Assembly: GCA_963281255.1 (NCBI GenBank)
Contig: OY725498.1
Span: 558,001 to 622,000, forward strand
Direction: 5' to 3'
DNA from: Aphrocallistes beatrix
Taxonomy: Eukaryota; Porifera; Hexactinellida; Sceptrulophora; Aphrocallistidae
DNA length: 64,000 nucleotides
Shown piece by piece: positions 55,620-64,000 of this stretch. The notes beneath the pieces are model-generated. The model ran no database searches and had not been told where the DNA came from. It saw nothing but the letters and a program-made list of their open reading frames with translations. The number at the start of each line of letters is the position of its first letter. The stretch's first letter is position 1. The position numbers and the translations under genes were made by a program.

Positions 55620-56528
55620 ATACTGTTTGCAATGAAACCATATCAGGAAATAGAAAATGAAGATAAAAGTACTGAACCTTAGCAGAGTAAGTCATAATAC
55701 TCGTAACTGTTGTAAAACTATTATAACCATTGCAATTGTCTAATGAATACCTTGAGTTAAAGAAGTGAATTGTATAATATGCAATATATACATATTACAT
55801 AATTTATTAGTTTATGCAAAACATACTTTTTAAAATATTAGTTCACAGCAGCCCAACCTCAATTCTTAAGTTATGTATTTAAAAAAATTCCATCTCATAG
55901 ATACAAAACAAGTTTATAGAATTAGTTTATCATTTGCTTTGAGATTGAAATTTCATATGCAACCGCAAAATTATATTATAATTTCCAAATCTCTACTATT
56001 ACACATGAGGAGTAAATCAGAGATCAAAAATATATCTTCCTAATTTGGGCTCCTTATCGCATATTTGGAACCTTAATTATTAGTAATAAACAATTTATTG
56101 CTTCATTATACTCCAATTTTAGAATGAATTTATGCAATTATCACGAAAGGATGACAGAATAGATTAAGAGAATGACACTGGATACTGTAAAATCAGGAGG
56201 GAAATGATAACATAAGCTAGGTACATAAATATCACTATCAGTATCTAAAATGAAATATGTTCATCTAATGGGATATTATCAAGATTTTAGTTCTCAGAAA
56301 TATCAGAATTTTAAAATATCAGACTATCTTACTATATAAAATGGTATTTTATTCATTCATGAATTTGTTTTACTAGAATGCTAATTCCTAAGTTAGTAAT
56401 TCGCCAAGGTTTTTCAGAATCAGAATTATTCCAACTAATTAAAAAAATACTATTCCAAAAGTTATAACAAGTGTTTGTATTTACACTTCAATATTAGAAA
56501 CATTAGCTTAGATATTAGAAGTCTCAGC
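55620..56528. other. Gene-free spacer
   Basis: AT-rich. This is where the A gene corresponding to 41719-43290 would lie; no remnant is obvious. From about 56240 it matches the flank upstream of 43984. Confidence 0.6.
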
Positions 56529-57287
56529 ATGGCTGTAAGGATCATAACTCATGGAAACAACGGATTTCGATCTTCTCAACTTTTGAATAAAATACCAACT
56601 TCTCAAGGAAATGAAGTCTATGCAACGGAACAATTTGTGTTTTTCCCGTCTTCAGACTTAGATATAAACAAAAGATTCCCACTCTTCGACCCAAACCCTG
56701 AGATAGACGCACCATTCAATCCAAAAGAAGATGTCATTTTAGTTCTAATCAGTCTAACAGAGATATTTAGTGAAGGAATGCACAGTTTGATTAGAAAAAT
56801 ACCTCACAACCAATTCTATGGATTCAATGAGACAAATGTGAAGAAATGGTGGAAACGTGTGATAGTAGTGTTCTCCTTTGGACAGTATGGAGGAGACGAT
56901 AAAAGAGTTAAGGAGATGATTGCAAAAAACCGAGGGATAAAAGAAATAGTTGAAAAAGCTGGTAATAGGTACATCCATGTGTCGGATAATACAACTCCAG
57001 GAGTGCTTGTCGATAAGTTGAGGAATACTGTAGCTAGAATGGAGAAATTGACTATTTTTAAGGATCAAGCAAATCACGAAGAAACAAGAAATCTAATGGG
57101 GAAACTGCCAAGATGTCGGAATAGAGATATATTTCTAGTCACCGCTATGATACTAATCGTCATACTATTCTTATTGGTCACAACAGCATTTCTCACAGTT
57201 ATTATCTGCACGACTACAAAGCCCAGCGATGTTAACTCAGTTTGTTATGTGCTAAAGATTCTGAAACCAAAAGCTTCTGAAAATTGA
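56529..57287 (+). CDS. Type D tail-anchored pseudo-GTPase (D1 copy)
   Basis: Single exon, 252 aa. The ATG at 56529 matches that of 43984-44790 (MAVRIITHGNNG); an upstream in-frame ATG at 56475 is less likely. P-loop-less domain (THGNNGFRSSQLLNKI, VILVLISLTEIFSEG, WWKRVIVVFSFG, RYIHVSD) and membrane segment at about 201-227 (FLVTAMILIVILFLLVTTAF). It is shorter than its copy by deletions in the acidic loop after DPNPEID and in the linker. ATTAG lies 10 nt before the start. Confidence 0.87.
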   Translation: MAVRIITHGNNGFRSSQLLNKIPTSQGNEVYATEQFVFFPSSDLDINKRFPLFDPNPEIDAPFNPKEDVILVLISLTEIFSEGMHSLIRKIPHNQFYGFNETNVKKWWKRVIVVFSFGQYGGDDKRVKEMIAKNRGIKEIVEKAGNRYIHVSDNTTPGVLVDKLRNTVARMEKLTIFKDQANHEETRNLMGKLPRCRNRDIFLVTAMILIVILFLLVTTAFLTVIICTTTKPSDVNSVCYVLKILKPKASEN

Positions 57288-58132
57288 CATTTCTTGTAAG
57301 TTTAAGGATTTTGTTTTGTGTTTCCATATTTATTTTCATAAATTTATTCTCAAACATCTTAACAACCGGGGAATAGTTCAGTTGAATGCAATTAAGAATC
57401 ACTAAACGTAATTTTATCCATTAGATAATTGCTGCATTTGCAACATATGAGTGTTGTATTATATGGGTGGATGTCGACCTCTCTGGTTAACTCCATGTAT
57501 CTAGTACCTTGAAATAATGAGTTCTGTAGGAAATAAATTGGGATTGTAATAGTAGTATACTATATTTTTTCTAAATCCCATTTTTAATAAATAAACGACA
57601 ATTATATCTCTTTGCAAATGATTAAAAAATCAAAGATATACACTCCCTGGACAAAAGTATTCTTACACCCCAATATTTTCCACCCAAATTATGTGCCCTT
57701 GATTCGCTAAATAACTTCGTATTATAACTATTTGTATGGAAAATTTTGGAGGTACAGCAATTTTAGTGGCTCAAAATGTTATAAATCTGATATCTATATA
57801 CATCAGTATTTTATATGTCATTAAGATTGGTTAAATACAATTCGACACCTTCTGTCAAAGGTTATCAATATTAAAAAAATGTTGCACCCAAGTTCAAATC
57901 TTCACTCTATAAATAATATATATCTATTAGTATAGAAGGTAATTTATTCAATTTTCCACAGAAACATTCCAGCATTGGAATACTAGTTTTCCAAATAATA
58001 ATTTAGAGACTACTACGAGTTGTATACTACGAGGAGTCTATACATAGACTATCTAATATTACTATACAATTATGATTAATTTCTATAATAATAACTCTTG
58101 AAATTTAAACTTCTTATTAGCAAATATTTAAG
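57288..58132. other. Gene-free spacer between D1 and D2 copies
   Basis: AT-rich, no gene. It corresponds to 44791-45649. Its centre (about 57640-57780, ACTCCCTGGACAAAAGTATT) is not seen in the first block and resembles the end of a Tc1/mariner-type element. Confidence 0.5.
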
Positions 58133-59113
58133 ATGTCAATAAAGGATGTAAAACAGAAGTCACGAGTCATTACTCACGGAAATAACGGATTTAAATCTGC
58201 CCAACTTTTAAATCGCTTAATTCATTCCCAAGATGATGTCTTCGAAACAGAAGATATAGAATTCTTCCCTTTCTCAGACCAAAACGTATTTAAAAGATTT
58301 TCTCCCATTCAACCAAATCCGGAACTGTTAAAGTTAATCGAACAATCGGAAAAAGATATAGACGTATCAGCTATTTTGGTTCTTATCAGCCAAACAGAAA
58401 TATTCAGTGAAGGAATGAACAATTTAATAGGAAAATTATCCCATAACGGTTTTTATCAAAAGCATCTAAATGAGAATGATTGGTGGAAGCATGTGATTGT
58501 GGTATTTTCATTTGGAGAAAATGTAAACGGCGACGAAAAGGCTGTGAAAAGGTCGATCGCAGGTAACAAAGGAATTAAAGAACTTGTAAAGAAAAGTGGG
58601 AATAGGTATATTTGGGTTTCAAACGAGACTACAGCTGAAGAAATTAACGGAATGTTACAGAGAAAACTCAAAGAATTGAAAGGGAAAGAAATAAAATTTC
58701 CAAGAACTCTTCATTATCAGAATGATGAAAAGAAATCTCATGCACAACAATCACAACTAACACTATCCTCACCATCATCTCCACCATCTCCACCACCAAT
58801 TTCACCGAAATCACTAGTAGTAGATACACCACCGTTATTAGAAGTTTCAACACAACCAGATGGAACAGAAAGTGAAAAACAGAAAGATAAAGAAGCGGAA
58901 GGAAAAGAGGAAGAAAATAATCCCAAAATGTCATTGCGCCACAATGTTCCTAAAAAGAGGTTTCCCTGGTTATTTTCGTTTTCAATAATCTTCTCTTTAT
59001 GGATCATGATTATGCTACTACTATTAGTGATGTACTGCCCAACCGTGCGAGAATGGCTCGTGTTAATTCTGAAAAAAACTCATATCCCTGATTATTTATT
59101 ATCAAATGATTAA
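58133..59113 (+). CDS. Type D tail-anchored pseudo-GTPase (D2 copy)
   Basis: Single exon, 326 aa, close copy of 45650-46657. P-loop-less domain (HGNNGFKSAQ, AILVLISQTEIFSEG, RYIWVSN), a shorter Ser/Pro-rich linker (SSPSSPPSPPPISPKS), an acidic stretch and a membrane segment near residues 278-302 (FSLWIMIMLLLLVMY), then a short basic and hydrophobic tail. AATAAA at 59138-59143. The next gene begins 108 bp after the stop, as in the first block. ATTAG lies 12 nt before the ATG. Confidence 0.88.
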   Translation: MSIKDVKQKSRVITHGNNGFKSAQLLNRLIHSQDDVFETEDIEFFPFSDQNVFKRFSPIQPNPELLKLIEQSEKDIDVSAILVLISQTEIFSEGMNNLIGKLSHNGFYQKHLNENDWWKHVIVVFSFGENVNGDEKAVKRSIAGNKGIKELVKKSGNRYIWVSNETTAEEINGMLQRKLKELKGKEIKFPRTLHYQNDEKKSHAQQSQLTLSSPSSPPSPPPISPKSLVVDTPPLLEVSTQPDGTESEKQKDKEAEGKEEENNPKMSLRHNVPKKRFPWLFSFSIIFSLWIMIMLLLLVMYCPTVREWLVLILKKTHIPDYLLSND

Positions 59114-59137
59114 TTATGCTGTATTACCATGTGTATC

Positions 59138-59143
59138 AATAAA
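59138..59143 (+). terminator. Polyadenylation signal of D2 copy
   Basis: AATAAA 25 nt after the stop, the counterpart of 46682-46687. Confidence 0.6.
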
Positions 59144-59221
59144 AAAATATTTATAGTTAATTAATTAAATATCATGACAAAGTCACAATAACTATTTAGA
59201 TTAATTTCAAATTAGATATAC

Positions 59222-60814
59222 ATGGGCAACGATAACAGTACAGTTAGAGAATCTAAAATCCAATATTGTGAAAAAACATTCATTTTATTCGGAAAAAGTA
59301 ACAGCGGAAAAAGTGCTCTAGGAAACCTACTCCTGGGACCTAATGCTACTACGTATTTCAGCACCCATCTACAACCTGAGTCATCAGGACACACTGAGAA
59401 GATGCAGTCAGGAGAATCTGAGATAGATGCTAGGATATTGTACGGAGAAAGCTATACAGGACATAACAGAGTGAAGATACAGGTCATAGACCAACCTGGT
59501 TGTGATGATAATGATTACTTCGAATTTTCGATCCAATGTCTCAAAAAGACCAAATCTGAGATAAATGCTACATTCCTATTCGTCATCAACTTGACTTCAA
59601 GTTATTTCTCTCAAGATGAGTTCTTTACATTCATGAAATTCGCCGAAATCCTCGCTGATAACCAATACTGCGTCTTTAGTAATGCGATTCTAGTTTTCAC
59701 ACATGCTGACATACTCGAAAAAGGTCTTAAAAAAATGAATTTAGAAGAATTAGTCCATGAAAAGTTGAAGCAAGAAGATTACGGTTACATCCAAGAGATG
59801 CTAGAATTGATGGGAAATAGGTACATCCTAATTAATGCTGTAAATTATGATGAAACAAATAGAAATAACATCTTCAGAAAATTCTTTCAGTTAACGAGAC
59901 TGAAATTAGATGCTTATATTGAAGGGAGTCACAGTTTCATGGGAAGGAAATTGAAGCAATTATTCGGTGAAGATAGAAATGCGGTTTTCGTTAAAAATAA
60001 TTCCCACGAATGCGACATCGAATACAACTTCAATCTAGAACTCAACACAATCAGAAGATTTGACAAATATCACACCTTGAAGGAGGAAATCATTAATGCA
60101 CTCAACAAGCTAAATGCTATCAGTAGCGGAATAACAGCAAATGTAATCCTGATTAACCTGGAAGAGATGCTCAGCAAAGAAATCCTTGATCGCATAACTG
60201 ACCTCCCAAACATGTACAACCTCGGAGAAAAGTCTAAGCATTATTTCTGGAATTATGCGTGCATTGTTTTTAAGGTCCGCAAAGACAGCAAGGAATATGT
60301 CACAAAAGAAATCGATGCTAGTCCCAAACTCAAGAATCTAAGCAGAAAAGTGCAATCAAGATACTGTTGGATCACAGACAGAACTTCCCCAGGAGAATGC
60401 CATAAGAGAATAGGGAATTTGGTTAAAGAGGTAGCTACGTACAATAAATGGAAGACTTACTCTGATGGAGCTGTAGTGGTGGAGATAAGGGATAGAATAC
60501 AGAAGTATTTCACACACAAACATTCCAATGACACTGAAGTATATCCTAGCGTAACAGGGGCAGAAATGAAATCAAGAGTAAGCACTATTAGGTTATGTGA
60601 GTCTATTGGACCTCGAAATACCTTGCTTTCTATCAGAAACAGGTTCTGGGACACAGACATAGGAATATCTACACAGATCGGACATTTCATTTGGAAAAAC
60701 ATAAATGCTGACATAGCTAAGAGGTTCAATACACAATATCCTGTTTCTACTGTATCTAGAATTGCTATTGAAACCTACATAGACTTTTGCCTTCAAGCTT
60801 TGAGAACAATTTAA
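59222..60814 (+). CDS. Type A GIMAP-like GTPase with N-myristoylation-like start (A3 copy)
   Basis: Single exon, 530 aa, differing from 46766-48358 at only a few residues by eye (for example Ser5 to Asn, Asn to Ser in the EGSHSF stretch). G1 GKSNSGKS (24-31), G3 DQPG (90-93), G4 THAD (160-163), RYILIN, then a P-loop-less second domain and ISTQIGHFIWKN. MGNDNS keeps Gly2 and Ser6. The same 108-bp spacing to D2 and the same TTTCAAATTAG before the ATG are present. The much higher similarity than for the A (36129/51624) pair suggests gene conversion, stronger constraint, or a more recent exchange of this part. Confidence 0.9.
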   Translation: MGNDNSTVRESKIQYCEKTFILFGKSNSGKSALGNLLLGPNATTYFSTHLQPESSGHTEKMQSGESEIDARILYGESYTGHNRVKIQVIDQPGCDDNDYFEFSIQCLKKTKSEINATFLFVINLTSSYFSQDEFFTFMKFAEILADNQYCVFSNAILVFTHADILEKGLKKMNLEELVHEKLKQEDYGYIQEMLELMGNRYILINAVNYDETNRNNIFRKFFQLTRLKLDAYIEGSHSFMGRKLKQLFGEDRNAVFVKNNSHECDIEYNFNLELNTIRRFDKYHTLKEEIINALNKLNAISSGITANVILINLEEMLSKEILDRITDLPNMYNLGEKSKHYFWNYACIVFKVRKDSKEYVTKEIDASPKLKNLSRKVQSRYCWITDRTSPGECHKRIGNLVKEVATYNKWKTYSDGAVVVEIRDRIQKYFTHKHSNDTEVYPSVTGAEMKSRVSTIRLCESIGPRNTLLSIRNRFWDTDIGISTQIGHFIWKNINADIAKRFNTQYPVSTVSRIAIETYIDFCLQALRTI

Positions 60815-61404
60815 GGTATTGCTTAACAGAATTAAACTTACTCCCTAAATTCTACTGTCTAGTTTGTTGTATATATCTAAGTCCAGTTGAAACCTGCTTT
60901 CTCTGTATTAATTTTATTAATTTGAGATAAACTTACATCTTAAAGTATATACTTATATACGTAGTATATATATATTTTTTAACATAATTAGTGATAGTTC
61001 ATGTTAAAACGTATATGCCCTTGAGTGAATTGCTGTTTATTATAAAACATATTCTAATAGCATTGTGATAAAACAGGAATGTTCCGCGATAAGGAAAACA
61101 AGTTTGATAGAATTCTAATTTGAGAAATGACAATACTAACAATGTTCGTAGTCAATATATGCTAGAACATACACAAGCCGACAGGTTACTATAGCATACT
61201 CCTACTGAGGTGAATACAACTTGTTGATACTCTCTAGGTAACCTAGTTACCTGACAGCATTCTCATCTGCAAAAAAAATACTCCTATTTTGATTCAATTG
61301 TAAAGTTTATGAAAATTTTTTTCAATCTAGAATCGCGGTATTGTTGGAACAACTATGAAGAAATATATGTATTTAGTTGATGAGTATTACCATTGACAAC
61401 ACCA
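60815..61404. other. 3' flank of A3 copy
   Basis: The first about 100 bp match the sequence after 48358. Thereafter it is AT-rich sequence with a (TA)n run near 60960-60975, specific to this copy. No gene. Confidence 0.55.
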
Positions 61405-61545
61405 TAGGCGCCGAACCTGGGGGGGCTGGGGGGCTCGAGCCCCCCTGGATTCGAAGATAACCCATAGACACAATACAAAATTTAGGGCTGAGCCCCCCCT
61501 GGAACCCCGAAATTGTTTTTAGATTTCGAAAAGTTCGGTGCCCCT
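61405..61545. mobile_element. GGCGCC-ended MITE
   Basis: Inverted ends AGGCGCCGAACCTGGGGGG and GTTCGGTGCCCCT, with inner CTCGAGCCCCCCTGGATTCG. The family also occurs at 7705-7835 and 20236-20324. Confidence 0.6.
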
Positions 61546-61685
61546 GGACAACACATTGGATAAGTACGAACTTCGGATGCTTTAGAGATTTGATCATCTA
61601 CTTAATATTCAGCGCTGGCGCCATAGTTTTAGAAGTGGTCGGGTTAAATATTCGAATCTATGTAATGAATTATTTGTTTGAGTAA

Positions 61686-61758
61686 GGCGCCCGCAGGGCG
61701 ACTCTGTGCACACGAAGTGTCCGCAAGCCACGCACCGCAAGCAAGCGAAGCGCGCTTG
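61686..61758 (+). mobile_element. Helitron-like hairpin tail
   Basis: GGCGCCCGCAGGGCGACTCT followed by an AGTGTCCGCAAGCC stem and CAAGCGAAGCGCGCTTG, then host T. It is a tail only; no matching 5' end is seen nearby. Absent from the first block, so it arrived after the duplication. Confidence 0.55.
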
Positions 61759-61789
61759 TTTAATGTTATTATCAAAGAATAGATTGAGC

Positions 61790-64000
61790 AAACTGAGCAG
61801 GAACCGTTGAAGGAGTTCGAACAAATCCTGAAGTAAAAAGATACAATTAGAGACTAGAGAGAAAATGTACATTGATGTGGAGCAGCGATGCCACAAATAT
61901 TATCATGTGAGATGATCTATTACGTATATTTTGTACCCTCGTCAAAATAATATCAAAGAGTTTCCTAGTACACTCATTAAGCAGAAAAAAGAGAGAAGTA
62001 AGTTTTATAATTTCAAGTAGATTGTAATAATATGGTTTCAATTCGGAATTAATCATCAATGTATCAATGGCGGAGTGATTTACATTTCTGATTATAAAAC
62101 TATATATTGTTTAAATTGATGTTTTTGAAATATTGTACCTTTCGACTCGAAAACATTTACGCCCATGTGACATAGATTGAGACTCTATTGATTAACTAAT
62201 TAATTAGTAATCTATCTTTAGATCAAAATAAATGAGATGATTCATACTTTCAGTATACATACTCTCCATTAAATGAGAGATGATAAGTCCTGAACGATAT
62301 GAATCATCTCGATTACATAGATATAATATATGTTAAGAATTCAACATAGATGTTATCTATATAGTTGAGATGATTCATCTTCTGCTGCTATCATTGAATG
62401 AGAAGAGATGATCTATTCTAGTGGACAATTTACTAGTAATGGGAAATAGTCATCTCAATTTATTTAAAACTAATTGGATGAGAATATCTCAATGAAGAAT
62501 TGTACCAAAAGACAATGTCATCTCATTTAATAGGACAATTATAAGGAAATCATCCTCGATAGCTAACAAAGTAAGTACTTAATTTAACATGAAGATCTTA
62601 GGAGGATCAATTCCATCAGTTTTCCTTCTTTATATTGAGCAAAATAAAAACGACACATTTACATTTGGACGTTGTTTCATGCTACTAACAACTAAAATCG
62701 CAATTGATAACCATAGATTATAGATACTTTAGGGACAAAGAGTATAAAATTGATCACTATTTTCATATTACATTTCTCTAAAATTTGTAGTTCTCCACCA
62801 AAAATTTTTTTAAAAAACTTTTGGGGATATATTTAAACTAAAATGTATACTTTCAATAAATTGGGACTTTTCCAATTTTCCAATTTCCAATCCTTCTAAC
62901 GATATAACACGTTTTTCTAATTTTTGCATTTCTCAGTCAGCATAGAATTCTCTTTCAAATGACTGATCCAGAATCGCGATAAAAATATTTTTTTTACAAT
63001 TTATGGCGTTGAAAGTCAAAAAGTTCTCAAATTTATGATTAATTTTGACTTTGAATTGCCATAAAATCTAACTATTTTTATCGTGATTCTGAACCATCAT
63101 CAAAAAAGGTAGTAATTCTACGTCGATTGATGATGTAACTATTGTGAAAACATAAGGTATGATGGTTTAAAGGGTTGGAAATTGGAAATTTTGCAAACTT
63201 AACTTAACTTAAGCTATGAAGTCAAGCATGTATTTAGATGAAATAAAGCACCCAAAGGGAATTTGATGTTTTTGGAGAACTATAAATTTTAAAAATTTTT
63301 GTCCAAAATAGAAGTATTTTTGTAATTTTCAGATTTTTAACCTTTAGGATAATCTACTTAATGTCTACGAGGCAATCATATGATATTATTCATATTACTT
63401 GTATAAGTTTAAATTACATCATCTAGCATAAAGTGACTCTTAAGCAGCATTCTATGCTGATATTGTACAGATATTGACCATATCAAAAACTATAAATTAG
63501 AAACAGCGAAACTAATTCTTAAATTCAATATTATATTTATGACTTGATGTTATTGAGTTCCAGTTTGGTATGTGTCAATTTTTAAAAATGCTTGTAAATA
63601 CACTTACTTTGTAATCTTATGCATTATTATCATTATTGTTATTATTGTTATTTAACCTTTTGAATTTAACACTGCAGTACGGCTCATATTATATTATTTC
63701 ATTTCCTAAAATTAGTAGTACATACATTGACTACTTTTTACTTCTCTACTATACTATGCTAAACCGCTGAATTGATCATCATGTCCGATCGGCCCAATAC
63801 ATTGAAACTCAATGGTTATTTTCTAAAAATAGTCTTTTGATTGTGTGCACTGTAAAAGCAAGTCACTACTGTTTAGATCCCTATAGATATATTTGCAATA
63901 TAAAATAATCCAATTCCATTTGCCAGCACAATTTGTCACCTATCTCGGCGAGGTATGAACATTTCGCTTAGATCTTCGAACTCTCTTGTAGACTATATTT
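61790..64000. other. Gene-free DNA, duplicate of about 48.6-50.75 kb
   Basis: It is collinear with the first block down to the last base (CTATCTCGGCGAGGT, then GACTATATTT). The duplication therefore continues beyond the window. No coding frame is shared by both copies. Confidence 0.75.

Overview
The window is nuclear DNA from an AT-rich invertebrate-like animal. Long gene-free stretches full of short transposons alternate with compact genes, and several genes have GTAAGT...AG introns that join in phase. I cannot name the species. AIG1/IAN/GIMAP-type GTPase families of this size are known from cnidarians and molluscs. The frequent splice-acceptor-like TTAG just before start codons hints at 5' UTR introns or spliced-leader trans-splicing, but does not prove either.

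All 19 genes I can support belong to one family related to AIG1/GIMAP GTPases, in four architectures. Type A (about 523-536 aa, no intron in the coding region) has a GTPase domain with intact P-loop, then a second AIG1-like domain without P-loop (core His/Asn-Gly-Asn), then a C-terminal motif like ISPxIGYFIxKNI. Type B (two or three exons) has the reverse order: P-loop-less domain, phase-2 intron, GTPase-like domain, tail. Type C (one gene, 5231-6598) has a GTPase domain and two tandem half-domains. Type D has one P-loop-less domain and a C-terminal membrane anchor.

Layout. 1-1527 (+): 3' part of a gene with a decapeptide array. 2773-12299 (-): B, C, B, A. 12300-25014: 12.7 kb without genes, made of hAT-, pogo- and Helitron-like elements, a foldback element and GC-rich palindromic boxes. 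25015-30833 (+): A, B, D, which mirrors the left cluster. 30834-36128: repeats. 36129-48358 (+): A, B, A, D, D, A. 48359-51623: gene-free. 51624-60814 (+): A, B, D, D, A, a tandem duplicate of the preceding block that lacks one A gene and one B exon. 60815-64000: the matching gene-free DNA, cut by the window edge.

Inferred joint role: a fast-evolving immune or stress GTPase array in which catalytic A proteins, mixed-domain B proteins and membrane-anchored pseudo-GTPases (D) could assemble on membranes, as vertebrate GIMAPs do. That role is inference. The domains, motif losses, anchors and duplications are read from the sequence.
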